This document shows positions 1-7,366 of a stretch of DNA of 64,000 nt, piece by piece; within the stretch, counting starts at the first letter, position 1, and every line of letters starts with the position of its first letter. Both the position numbers and the translations under genes were made by a program. This DNA comes from Paenibacillus sp. XY044 (lineage in GTDB: Bacteria > Bacillota > Bacilli > Paenibacillales > Paenibacillaceae): NCBI RefSeq assembly GCF_002257645.1, contig NZ_NQMO01000005.1:124001-188000 (forward strand), given 5' to 3'. The notes beneath the pieces were generated by a model. The model saw nothing but the letters and a program-made list of their open reading frames with translations, ran no database searches and had not been told where the DNA came from.

Positions 1-1015
1 TGACGGTGATGCCCACCGAATCCAGCACCTTCTCAGCTTCTTTACCGGTAATGTCCACGCTGCGGGTATCCACCAGCATGAGGTGGTTATCCGTACCGCC
101 GGATACGATGTTCAGCCCTTCGCTGATCAGCGTCTCAGCCAATACTTTGGCGTTCTTCACTACGTTTTCGGCATAAATTTTGAACGATGGGTCAAGCGCT
201 TCGCCCAAGGCTACGGCTTTGGACGCGATGACGTGCATCAACGGACCGCCTTGCGTGCCCGGGAAGACGGCTTTGTCGATGGCTGCAGCCCATGGCTGCT
301 TGCACAGAATCAAGCCGCCGCGCGGACCGCGGAGCGTTTTGTGCGTTGTAGTCGTTACAAAGTGAGCGTGAGGCACCGGGTTCGGATGAAGACCGGCCGC
401 AACCAGGCCCGCGATATGAGCCATGTCGACCATGAACAACGCGCCCACGTCGTTCGCGATCGAAGCAAGTGCTTCGAAGTCAATCGTCCGCGGATAAGCG
501 CTCGCGCCGGCGACGATCAGGCGCGGGCGGTGTTTGAACGCAAGCTTGCGGACTTCGTTATAATCAATGAGGAACGTATCTTCCTGGACCCCGTAAGCGA
601 CGAAGTTGTACAGCAGACCGGAAGCGTTGACCGGGCTTCCGTGAGTCAGGTGTCCGCCATGGGCCAGGTTCATCCCGAGAACGGTATCCCCGGGTTTCAG
701 CGCTGCCAGGTATACGGCCATGTTGGCTTGAGCGCCGGAGTGCGGCTGCACGTTGGCATGCTCGGCTCCGAACAGTTCCTTCGCGCGGTCACGGGCGATA
801 TCCTCGACGATATCGACGCGCTCGCAGCCGCCGTAATACCGCTTGCCCGGATATCCTTCGGCGTATTTGTTCGTGAGGACGGAGCCCATGGCTTCCATAA
901 CCGCTTCGCTGACAATATTCTCCGAGGCGATCAGCTCGATGTTCGCACGCTGACGCTTCAGTTCCAAATTCATGGCCTCGAGTACAGCCGGGTCCTTCTT
1001 ACGCAATTGATCCAT
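1..1015 (-). CDS. glyA: Serine hydroxymethyltransferase GlyA, C-terminus cut by window edge
   Basis: Makes glycine and 5,10-methylene-tetrahydrofolate from serine with PLP, the main one-carbon entry point in the cytosol. The start ATG at 1015 follows GGGAGGAAC, and the protein opens MDQLRKKDPAVLEAMNLELK, then shows the family blocks IELIASEN and NKYAEGYPGKRYYGG. The PLP-lysine segment (VTTTTHKTLRGPRGG) reads from about 360 down to 305. About 338 residues are visible; the end lies outside the window. It is the third gene of the rpiB-ywlG-glyA unit, 57 bases after ywlG, so it should be controlled by the ZTP riboswitch near 2320-2395. That fits the known association of this riboswitch with glyA. 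Confidence 0.97.
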   Translation of the reverse strand, partial: MDQLRKKDPAVLEAMNLELKRQRANIELIASENIVSEAVMEAMGSVLTNKYAEGYPGKRYYGGCERVDIVEDIARDRAKELFGAEHANVQPHSGAQANMAVYLAALKPGDTVLGMNLAHGGHLTHGSPVNASGLLYNFVAYGVQEDTFLIDYNEVRKLAFKHRPRLIVAGASAYPRTIDFEALASIANDVGALFMVDMAHIAGLVAAGLHPNPVPHAHFVTTTTHKTLRGPRGGLILCKQPWAAAIDKAVFPGTQGGPLMHVIASKAVALGEALDPSFKIYAENVVKNAKVLAETLISEGLNIVSGGTDNHLMLVDTRSVDITGKEAEKVLDSVGITV

Positions 1016-1072
1016 GTTAATAGTTCCTCCCTTATTGGAATTCAAAATGTTTGTTTCAATCATCCGCTCTGG

Positions 1073-1696
1073 TTAATCGCAAAGATCTGAACCACCGTCG
1101 TTACGGCCGGCATCGCCGGATTCCTCATCCAGACGGTACACCGCCCGTTCGCCGCCGATCAGCTTGGGCCGCGTATAGGCCGCATTCACGCGCGCATGCC
1201 CCACATAGCGCAGGGTCGGCCGGAAAGGCACCGCCACACGCCGCAGATGCATGCCGATCATGGTCTCGCCGATGTCGATGCCTGCATGGGCCTCGATCGC
1301 TTCGGCAAGGCAAGGGTCCTTCATGGAACGGTAAGCAGCGGCAGCCATGGAGCCGCCTGCTTTCGGAACAGGAACGGCAGCGACTTCGGTTAAATGAAGG
1401 CGTTCCAACACGGAACGCTCCATAACAAGCGCCCGGTTCAAATGCTCGCAGCACTGAAACACGGTATCGAAGCCAAACTTGGCCCGGACCTCGCCGACCG
1501 CCTGCAGCAGCTCCTCGGCTACACCGAGCGCACCCGAAGTACCGATCCGTTTCCCGGCCACCTCGCTGGTGCTCGTTCCGACGACCAGCACTTTACCGGG
1601 GCCAAGCGCTGCGGCTTCCACCAGCTCATGAAGGATTCGTGATACCTGTTCTCCCAGCGAAACTTCCAATGGACTGCCTGCTGACATGCTTTCCAT
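1073..1696 (-). CDS. ywlG: UPF0340 family protein YwlG, function unknown
   Basis: A 207-residue protein of the UPF0340 (TIGR01440) family, of unknown biochemical role, recognised from the whole sequence and from its conserved place between rpiB (ywlF) and glyA in Bacilli. The start ATG at 1696 follows GGGAGG with good spacing. It is soluble, with no signal peptide or membrane segment, and has Gly-rich turns such as VVGTSTSEVAGKRIG near residue 40 and VPVPKAGGSMAAAAYRSM near 110. It lies 12 bases after rpiB and 57 before glyA, so it is almost certainly cotranscribed and under the ZTP riboswitch. Inference: a link to folate, one-carbon or ribose metabolism. B. subtilis numbering is used for the symbol. 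Confidence 0.9.
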   Translation of the reverse strand: MESMSAGSPLEVSLGEQVSRILHELVEAAALGPGKVLVVGTSTSEVAGKRIGTSGALGVAEELLQAVGEVRAKFGFDTVFQCCEHLNRALVMERSVLERLHLTEVAAVPVPKAGGSMAAAAYRSMKDPCLAEAIEAHAGIDIGETMIGMHLRRVAVPFRPTLRYVGHARVNAAYTRPKLIGGERAVYRLDEESGDAGRNDGGSDLCD

Positions 1697-1708
1697 GAGA
1701 AAACCTCC

Positions 1709-2164
1709 CTAATTGTGCAGATACCGTTCTTCAATCGCTTTAATCTTGTTCACGCGCCCGACATGACGCTCGCCGCCGCTGAACTCCGTTCCCACCCACG
1801 CCTTGACGATTTCCTGGGCCAGGCCCGGACCGATGACGCGTTCACCCATCGCCAGCACGTTGGAGTCGTTATGCTCCCGGGTAGCCATCGCCGAGAACAC
1901 ATCGTGAACCAAAGCGCAGCGAATGCCCGGAACCTTGTTCGCCGCAATACTCATGCCGATGCCTGTTCCACAGATCAGGATCCCCCGGTCCGCCTCGCCC
2001 TTGGTGACCAGCTCGCACACAGGGAGAGCATAGTCCGGATAGTCCACGGAGTCCGTGCATCCGCATCCCACGTCCGCAACTTGATGCCCCATCCCTTCGA
2101 TCACGGCAATGATGTCTTCTTTCAAACGTATACCCGCATGATCTGTTCCAACAGCAATTTTCAT
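1709..2164 (-). CDS. rpiB: Ribose-5-phosphate isomerase B
   Basis: Interconverts ribulose-5-phosphate and ribose-5-phosphate in the non-oxidative pentose phosphate pathway, feeding PRPP and purine synthesis. At 151 residues it has the usual RpiB/LacAB length. It opens MKIAVGTDHAGIRLKEDI (phosphate and sugar binding Asp-His) and contains the catalytic-cysteine block GILICGTGIGMSIAANKVPGIR and the H-D-x-F-S segment. The ATG at 2164 follows GGAGG. It is the first gene after a 5' leader that contains a ZTP riboswitch and a terminator, and a second hairpin (2194-2229) precedes its ribosome site. B. subtilis calls it ywlF. Confidence 0.96.
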   Translation of the reverse strand: MKIAVGTDHAGIRLKEDIIAVIEGMGHQVADVGCGCTDSVDYPDYALPVCELVTKGEADRGILICGTGIGMSIAANKVPGIRCALVHDVFSAMATREHNDSNVLAMGERVIGPGLAQEIVKAWVGTEFSGGERHVGRVNKIKAIEERYLHN

Positions 2165-2193
2165 CTTTCGAAAAACCTCCTAAAATTTCGCGC

Positions 2194-2229
2194 AATACAG
2201 AGAAACGAAGCTTCGCCTCCCCCTGTATT
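2194..2229 (-). other. Leader hairpin before rpiB
   Basis: AATACAG at one end pairs with CTGTATT at the other, with an inner CGAAG/CTTCG core, between the attenuator terminator and the rpiB Shine-Dalgarno. No U-run follows, so it is not a terminator. It may stabilise the readthrough mRNA or affect rpiB translation; that role is inference. Confidence 0.5.
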
Positions 2230-2274
2230 CCCGTGACTTCTTGTACCATTATAACTCATTTGCAGCCACTAGAC

Positions 2275-2319
2275 GAAAAAAAGAGCAGTCCGCGGATCAT
2301 TCCGCAGAATTGCTCTTTT
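2275..2319 (-). terminator. Intrinsic terminator of the ZTP riboswitch
   Basis: On the minus strand AAGAGCA with ATTCTGCGGA pairs with the matching TCCGCGG and TGCTCTT, followed by TTTTTTT. It begins directly at the 3' end of the aptamer (GCCTGGGC then AAAAGAGC), the usual ON-switch arrangement in which ligand binding disrupts the terminator. It stands 110 bases before rpiB, so termination here would shut off rpiB-ywlG-glyA. Confidence 0.88.
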
Positions 2320-2395
2320 GCCCAGGCGACCGGCCGTATATTCCGGTGCTCCATCGTGGTTGGATCCACATTGTCGCCAGTTACACCGGAACCGA
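2320..2395 (-). promoter_or_regulatory. ZTP (pfl motif) riboswitch
   Basis: Read on the minus strand, the segment has the pfl-motif elements in order. P1 is formed by TTCCGGTG (2384-2391) and CACCGGAA (2341-2348). Inside it lie the conserved ACTGGCG, a small GTGG/CCAC hairpin and the block GGAGCACC. A linker with CGGCCG leads to the invariant 3' segment CGCCTGGGC (2320-2328). This matches the known ZTP aptamer layout (for example the Fusobacterium ulcerans pfl RNA) nearly motif for motif. The ligand is ZMP/ZTP (AICAR ribotide), which builds up when 10-formyl-tetrahydrofolate is short. A promoter starts just upstream and a terminator just downstream, and the controlled genes rpiB-ywlG-glyA include the classical target glyA. 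Confidence 0.93.
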
Positions 2396-2409
2396 TGTTT
2401 TTCAACTTC

Positions 2410-2438
2410 ATCATAAAGCATGACGCGATGAAAATCAA
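2410..2438 (-). promoter_or_regulatory. Sigma-A promoter of the rpiB-ywlG-glyA leader
   Basis: TTGATT at 2438-2433 and TATGAT at 2415-2410 are separated by exactly 17 bases on the minus strand. Initiation near 2403 would start the transcript just before the first aptamer stem. The bases between here and the ywlE stop at 2504 hold nothing else that I recognise. Confidence 0.75.
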
Positions 2439-2503
2439 TCTGCAAATTCACTCCATTTTTTTCAACTTAGGCTTCCGCCAAAATACCAATCCAGGCTTCT
2501 ACT

Positions 2504-3091
2504 TTAAAATGTACGGAACGCCTCCAGCTTATCCAGCAGCCGTTCGACGGCGGAGCGGATTTCCGCGGCGGTGACGTCGTAATCATCGCGGGTCCCGCCG
2601 AACGGGTCCGAAATATCAAAGCTCGGGATGCGCTGCTGGATCTCGATCACCCGCTCCCGTTCCTTGTCCTCCAGCTGCTGACCGAGCGCCCGCTTCATTT
2701 CCAATGTAGCGTACAGGCTGTCGAGCTCCTGCAAGTCCTTGATCACGTTCTCGTCATCTTCCGTGTATTCCTTCAGGGTATAAATTTTGTCAGCGGCGAG
2801 CGGAAAGCTCCGGATCACATGCTGCTTATGCCCCTGGGTCAGCGTCAAAATTAAATCCGCCCACTTCACCGTATCGGCCTTGAGCGGCTTGGAGGTCAAA
2901 CGCTCATCGATCTCGTGGTCCCGCAGCACTGCCTCCGCATGGCGCGAGATAGGCGTCCCTTCAAGGGCGGACACACCGGCCGAACGAACTTCGAGCGGAA
3001 TGCTGCGCTCCTTGGCCAGCTTGCGAAGCAGGGCTTCGGCCATCGGGCTGCGGCACGTGTTTCCCGTACAGACAAACAAAATATGCTTCAC
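2504..3091 (-). CDS. ywlE: Protein-arginine phosphatase YwlE with an internal insertion
   Basis: A low-molecular-weight phosphatase fold enzyme. In B. subtilis YwlE removes phosphate from arginine residues, countering the McsB kinase and ClpCP targeting. The P-loop VCTGNTCRSPMAEA is at residues 7-20 (Cys8, with the Thr that marks the arginine-specific group) and the general-acid DPFGG is at 162-166. The B. subtilis protein is about 150 residues; this one is 195 because roughly 45 charged, probably helical residues (about 110-157) lie between LKEY and DISDPFGG. The GTG start at 3091 follows GGGAGGTG. It lies 40 bases from mntP in the same direction. Confidence 0.92.
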   Translation of the reverse strand: MKHILFVCTGNTCRSPMAEALLRKLAKERSIPLEVRSAGVSALEGTPISRHAEAVLRDHEIDERLTSKPLKADTVKWADLILTLTQGHKQHVIRSFPLAADKIYTLKEYTEDDENVIKDLQELDSLYATLEMKRALGQQLEDKERERVIEIQQRIPSFDISDPFGGTRDDYDVTAAEIRSAVERLLDKLEAFRTF

Positions 3092-3130
3092 GTTTCTAGC
3101 ACCTCCCGAAGTGTCTTTGCCGATATTGTA

Positions 3131-3691
3131 TCAGAAGATAAAGGCGAGGCCAAATGCCAGCAAAATCGCGCCGCCAAGGGCCTCCCCATACTCACCTAGA
3201 TTCCGGCTCACCCTCCTGCCAAGCATGAGTCCAAGCACGGCCATCACGCCCCCGCAGATCCCGAAAGCAAGCACGGTCACGATCCGGTTGCTCTCAAACA
3301 TCCCCAGGGATATGCCTACCGAAAAAGAATCAATGCTGACGCTAAGCGAGAATAGCAGCATCCCCAGCAATGAGCGGTGATCCACCATTCTCGTTTCGCT
3401 CGTTTTGAAGGAATTCAGGACCATGTGTCCGCCCAGCAGCACAAGCAGTCCACCGGCAACCAGAGAAGCAACTTGTCCGAGCAGCGAGCTGACGTAATAT
3501 CCCATAAACATTCCCAGCAGCGGCATCAACACATGGAAAAGGCCAATCAGCACGCTGAGCTTGAGAATATGCAGCAGCCGAATTCCTTTCATGCCGATTC
3601 CTACGCCCAGAGAGAACGCATCCAGTCCTAATGCAACGGCCATTATCATGATTGTCATTAGCTGCCCTAAACCGGCAGAAGTCTCCAACAT
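3131..3691 (-). CDS. mntP: Putative manganese efflux pump MntP
   Basis: A 186-residue, six-helix inner-membrane protein of the MntP (DUF204) family that exports Mn2+. Both halves carry the family motif: ALGLDAFSLGVGIG near the N-terminus and SVSIDSFSVGISLG in the second repeat, each with the conserved Asp. I chose the ATG at 3691 (MLETSAG) with GGGGGA upstream. A longer frame to 3790 adds a Cys-rich, hydrophilic segment unlike the family and overlaps the ywlC ribosome-exit region. It is the B. subtilis ywlD position. No yybP-ykoY manganese riboswitch fits in the 86-base gap to ywlC. Confidence 0.9.
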   Translation of the reverse strand: MLETSAGLGQLMTIMIMAVALGLDAFSLGVGIGMKGIRLLHILKLSVLIGLFHVLMPLLGMFMGYYVSSLLGQVASLVAGGLLVLLGGHMVLNSFKTSETRMVDHRSLLGMLLFSLSVSIDSFSVGISLGMFESNRIVTVLAFGICGGVMAVLGLMLGRRVSRNLGEYGEALGGAILLAFGLAFIF

Positions 3692-3776
3692 TCCTATTCC
3701 CCCATGTCCGTTAGGTTCTTGTACAACCATATGCGGACAAGAGGTAAATGATGTCTCATAATAGCAAGGCGGGAGG

Positions 3777-4958
3777 TTACAAGTGGACAACCCGCTGGCC
3801 GGCGGCCTTGCGGAGCCGGTTCATAATGGCGGCGCCGAGGCCCTCTTCCGGGCAGGCTTCCGACAAAATAAACGTCACTCCTTCTTCATCCATGCGGCGA
3901 AGGGCGGCATACAGACGGTGGGCCGCCGCTTCCAAACCGGCGAGACTGCCGAGGGACTGCACGCAATCCGCGGCGTAACCGCCGACATGCTCCTCGAAAG
4001 CCATCACGCCGGTTCTCTCTCCGCGGGCCGCAGCCGCTTTTAGCTGCTCATCGATCCAGCCGGACACCAGCTCCGGGGTGCCGCCCTGCACAATGGTGAG
4101 CGAGCCCTTGGGAGCGTAGTGCGTATATTTCATGCCGGGCGATTTCGGGGCGACGATCTCCTCCCCGCCAGGTGCCCGTTCGATTCCCGGATCCGTCGCC
4201 ACCGCCGTCCCGGAAGCGGCAGCAAGCTGCTCACGGGTAATGCCTCCGGGCCGAAGCACGGTGACGCTGCCGTCCTCTTGGACCTGCACGACGGTGGATT
4301 CGAGGCCGACTCCGGTCGGCCCTCCGTCCAGAATACCGCCGATCAGCCCGCTCAAATCCTCCCAGGCGTGGCCCGCGAGTGTCGGGCTTGGCCGTCCGGA
4401 GCGGTTGGCGCTCGGCGCCGCAACCGGGCAGCCGGACTCCCGGATCAGCTTCAACGCGATCGGATGATCCGGCATCCGGATGCCGACCGTCATCAGCCCT
4501 GCTGTCACCCGCGGGGACAGCACGCCCGGCTGAAGCGGCAGCACCAGCGTCAGCGGGCCGGGCCAAAAGGCCGCCATCAGCCGCTGTGCCGTATCGCTGA
4601 CCTCCGTCACGAGCCCGTCCAACTGGCTAACATCCGCAATATGGACAATCAGCGGATTGTCGGACGGTCTGCCCTTGGCCTTGAAAATGGCCTCTACGGC
4701 CTCCGTATTGCGGGCATCCGCCCCAAGACCGTATACGGTTTCGGTCGGGAAAGCGACGGTACCGCCATCCCGAAGAATGGCGGCTGCCTGGCCGATCGCT
4801 AGCTCCGCGCGGGACACCGCTTCCGTCCCTGCTTCTGCGGCGTCGGTGCCGCGTCCCATCAGTGCGGTAACATCCCATGCCGGTGTGGCATGATTCTTAT
4901 TTACATCATGGGTGGAAGGAGCGGTTCCTCCATCCTGCCCCTGGTTCAGACCTTTCAT
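3777..4958 (-). CDS. ywlC: L-threonylcarbamoyladenylate synthase (Sua5/YwlC)
   Basis: Makes threonylcarbamoyl-AMP from threonine, bicarbonate and ATP for the t6A37 modification of ANN-decoding tRNAs. The YrdC/Sua5 domain covers residues 50-250, with GTVAFPTETVYGLGADA, KGRPSDNPLIVHI and the VAAPSANRSGRPSPT block; a C-terminal Sua5 domain follows with SPGMKYTHYAP. At 393 residues it is longer than the B. subtilis protein (about 346). The extra is a poorly conserved N-terminal 50 residues. The ATG at 4958 has AGGA about ten bases upstream, so a later start is possible but no better site is evident. It lies between spoIIR and mntP as in Bacillus. Confidence 0.95.
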   Translation of the reverse strand: MKGLNQGQDGGTAPSTHDVNKNHATPAWDVTALMGRGTDAAEAGTEAVSRAELAIGQAAAILRDGGTVAFPTETVYGLGADARNTEAVEAIFKAKGRPSDNPLIVHIADVSQLDGLVTEVSDTAQRLMAAFWPGPLTLVLPLQPGVLSPRVTAGLMTVGIRMPDHPIALKLIRESGCPVAAPSANRSGRPSPTLAGHAWEDLSGLIGGILDGGPTGVGLESTVVQVQEDGSVTVLRPGGITREQLAAASGTAVATDPGIERAPGGEEIVAPKSPGMKYTHYAPKGSLTIVQGGTPELVSGWIDEQLKAAAARGERTGVMAFEEHVGGYAADCVQSLGSLAGLEAAAHRLYAALRRMDEEGVTFILSEACPEEGLGAAIMNRLRKAAGQRVVHL

Positions 4959-5057
4959 CGCTGTTCATTCCTGTCATCAAAATTGGTAAGTTCCATTATA
5001 CCACATCCGCAGCATATCCATGTTCCTTGTCCCTTGGACAGAAATGGCCACGAATTT

Positions 5058-5822
5058 CTAAGCGAACAGCCCCGTCAACCAGGACCACAGCCCGGAGAGC
5101 ATATCCACCAGGAAAAAACGAACCTGCGGCTGGGAAGCATTGGCCGCCACCTTCTCAGGGGCCTGCGCGGCTGCAGCACCCGTCACCTTGGCCGACGCGG
5201 TGGTCACGGCGCCCTTAGCGTTATCCTTGTCTGCCGCCTGAGCCTTGGCATCGGCGGGCTGAGCCGCCGCATCCCCGCTGGCCGCATCGATAAAGCAGAG
5301 CGGAGGGAACAGCACGCACCACCAATTTTGACCGTTGCCTGCCCCCAGTGTGATCCGGAGCGCTTCATAATTGCCCGCCGGGTACACCGTGCCTCCGTAC
5401 AGTTTGGTCGGAAACGGCACGACGCCCAGCTCAACGTTGTAATCGTAATGAATGCCTCTTTTCTCCAGCTCACGGCCCACCAGCTCGTTCAGCTCCGGCA
5501 GACGCTCCCGGATTGTCGCTCTCGCCTGTTCCAAGCTTTGCGGGTCCTCAAGTTCCTGTACCCAGCCGTCCATCTCGGCTACCACGGCATCACGAATTTC
5601 GCGTTTGACCAGCTGATCGTCCGGATTATCGGAATTGGCCAGAATGCGCAGGCGGATGGATTCCTGTGGAATCGGCCCGCCGGCTACGGCCGCGTCGGTC
5701 TTTTGGCTGTCCCACATCATGGCGATCATAAACAAAATACAAAAAATAATAGCGGTATCCTTCACCATGTCGCGCAGCCGGTCTTGCCCTCTATGCTTCC
5801 ACTGTTTCACTGTCTTCTCCAT
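5058..5822 (-). CDS. spoIIR: Stage II sporulation protein R
   Basis: Secreted forespore signal that triggers SpoIIGA to process pro-sigma-E in the mother cell. It has one N-terminal membrane or signal segment (residues 21-37), then the conserved SIRLRILANSDNPDDQLVKR block near 55-74 and the NYEALRITLG and WWCVLFPPLCF motifs near 151-177. The C-terminal VRFFLVD block near 234 is also typical. At 254 residues it is longer than the usual 220-230 because of an Ala-rich low-complexity stretch at about 180-231. The ATG at 5822 follows GAGAGGGG. A long inverted repeat sits 39 bases upstream (5861-5906). The family is under sigma-F in B. subtilis; I could not identify a clear sigma-F promoter here. 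Confidence 0.95.
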   Translation of the reverse strand: MEKTVKQWKHRGQDRLRDMVKDTAIIFCILFMIAMMWDSQKTDAAVAGGPIPQESIRLRILANSDNPDDQLVKREIRDAVVAEMDGWVQELEDPQSLEQARATIRERLPELNELVGRELEKRGIHYDYNVELGVVPFPTKLYGGTVYPAGNYEALRITLGAGNGQNWWCVLFPPLCFIDAASGDAAAQPADAKAQAADKDNAKGAVTTASAKVTGAAAAQAPEKVAANASQPQVRFFLVDMLSGLWSWLTGLFA

Positions 5823-5860
5823 TTTCCCCGGGCCCCTCTCTATCAGAACAATCTATGATT

Positions 5861-5906
5861 ACAGATTGAACTAAAGTTTTGCATTGAATTCTTTAGTTCA
5901 TTCTGT
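5861..5906. repeat. 16-bp inverted repeat upstream of spoIIR
   Basis: ACAGATTGAACTAAAG (5861-5876) is matched by CTTTAGTTCATTCTGT (5891-5906), 15 of 16 positions complementary around a 14-base spacer. No U-run follows on either strand, so it is unlikely to be a terminator. It occupies the promoter or 5' leader of spoIIR and could be an operator or a leader hairpin. Confidence 0.7.
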
Positions 5907-5981
5907 ATAGTTCTCAGTATGTCCGGGAATGGTAGAACCCAAACCTAGCAATCTAGTATTTTTTTTACGCTTCGAATTCAC

Positions 5982-6030
5982 AAAAAAAAGACCGCGTTCC
6001 CAAGTCCGAAGACTTGTCGAAAACGGTCGT
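5982..6030 (-). terminator. Intrinsic terminator after the tandem SEDS genes
   Basis: The minus strand reads GACCG...GACAAGTC, a TTCG loop, GACTTG...CGGTC and then eight T. It follows the stop at 6087 and separates the SEDS pair from spoIIR. Confidence 0.9.
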
Positions 6031-6086
6031 TTCTTGTAGATCATCAGCGAGTGCAATGATCGCAGGACATGCAACACGTTGCTGCA

Positions 6087-7283
6087 TCACATGCCGACTT
6101 TTGCCTGTCCGCCCTGAGCTGCAGCTCCCTTGGACGGGGTCAACATCTCGTCGTCCACTTCCTCCCCATGAACGCGCACGCTCATGACGATGCCGATGCT
6201 CGCCATATTGATCAGCAGTGAGGTTCCCCCATAACTGATAAACGGCAGCGTAATCCCTGTCAGTGGCATCAGTCCGATAAAAGCGCCGATATTTTCGAAG
6301 ATCTGATAGAGCATCATCGCAATAATGCCCACGATCAGAATCGGCCCCGCCCGGTCGCGGCATTCGAGACAGATCAGAATCATCCGGTGGATCAGGATGA
6401 AATAGAGCAGCAGCACGACCGATGACCCGACGAAGCCGAATTCCTCGGCGATTTCCACGAAAATGGAGTCCGAATAGGTATACGGCACGCGCCCGGATTG
6501 TACCGAGGACCCTTTCATATACCCTTCGCCCACCATGCCGCCGGAAGCGATCGCCAGCTTGGCGTTTTTGGTATGGTAGGACGCCTTGGCCGTCGCCTTA
6601 TCCGGCACCAGCCACGGATCGAGCCGTTCGGTCCAGTGCTCCCGTTTGATGTCTTTCATAAACTTCTCAATGTTGTCGTGAAAATGAATGTACGAAAAAA
6701 TACCTCCGACGGCGACGGTCGCCAAAACCACCAGCGCAATCAGCGCATGCCAAAACTTGATGTTGCCGATCCATAGCAGTCCGAGCAAAATCAGAACGTA
6801 ACTGATTGCGTTCCCCAGGTCATTCTGAATCATAACGAGCGCAAACGGCACAAACGTCAGCAGTCCGATCGGGACCACGTCATGCCAGAACGAGAGCCTC
6901 GTTTTATTTTTGCGCATAATGATATACGTCAGAAAAATAATGAGGATAAGCTTGAACAGCTCGGCAGGCTGCAAGCTGAAGCTCCCCATCTTGATCCAGC
7001 CCTGAGCGCCATTGACGTCGGTCCCGATGAAGTTAACGGCCACGAGCAAGGCCAAGCCGAACAAATACAGATAAAGCGCATATTTGACAAGCAGCTTGTA
7101 ATCGACGATAACCAGCCCGAAAAATGCGATGAAGGCAATCACGTAAAACTCGATCATTTTAATATGGGAACCGGCAAACTTCGTTCCCTGCGTGACGCTG
7201 TAAATGGACATGATGCTGATGCCCATGAAAATCAAAAGAATAAAAACGACGACATAATCCACTTTTTTCAGCTTTTGAAGCAT
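6087..7283 (-). CDS. SEDS-family peptidoglycan polymerase (RodA/FtsW-like), downstream paralogue
   Basis: A membrane glycan-strand polymerase of the RodA/FtsW/SpoVE (SEDS) family, 398 residues with about ten membrane helices. Family marks are GWIKMGSFSLQPAELFKL (Trp and QP-S/A-E region), NDLGNA, the extracellular loop IASGGMVGEGYMKG, SDSIFVEIAEEFGFVG, which carries the conserved catalytic Asp, and PLTGITLPFISYGGTS near the C-terminus. The ATG at 7283 has AGGAGG upstream; a longer frame starting at 7370 lacks this. It lies 83 bases after a close paralogue in the same direction. A role in elongation, division or sporulation cannot be told from the sequence; a spore or backup RodA is possible. 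Confidence 0.92.
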   Translation of the reverse strand: MLQKLKKVDYVVVFILLIFMGISIMSIYSVTQGTKFAGSHIKMIEFYVIAFIAFFGLVIVDYKLLVKYALYLYLFGLALLVAVNFIGTDVNGAQGWIKMGSFSLQPAELFKLILIIFLTYIIMRKNKTRLSFWHDVVPIGLLTFVPFALVMIQNDLGNAISYVLILLGLLWIGNIKFWHALIALVVLATVAVGGIFSYIHFHDNIEKFMKDIKREHWTERLDPWLVPDKATAKASYHTKNAKLAIASGGMVGEGYMKGSSVQSGRVPYTYSDSIFVEIAEEFGFVGSSVVLLLYFILIHRMILICLECRDRAGPILIVGIIAMMLYQIFENIGAFIGLMPLTGITLPFISYGGTSLLINMASIGIVMSVRVHGEEVDDEMLTPSKGAAAQGGQAKVGM

Positions 7284-7366
7284 GGCTATCCTCCTGTGCG
7301 GAGCCTTCCGCTCCTCGTTGCCCCTGATGCGTACCTGTCTATTGTAATAGAACAGCCATGCCATAT

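Noticed and set aside
83..1090. Plus-strand open frame over the glyA region
   Set aside because: It is antisense to glyA, which has all family motifs on the minus strand.
2256..2438. Small minus-strand open frame of 60 codons before rpiB
   Set aside because: It has no ribosome site and covers the ZTP aptamer and its terminator, which explain the region better.
3691..3777. Manganese (yybP-ykoY) riboswitch before mntP
   Set aside because: The gap to ywlC is only 86 bases and lacks the conserved loops.
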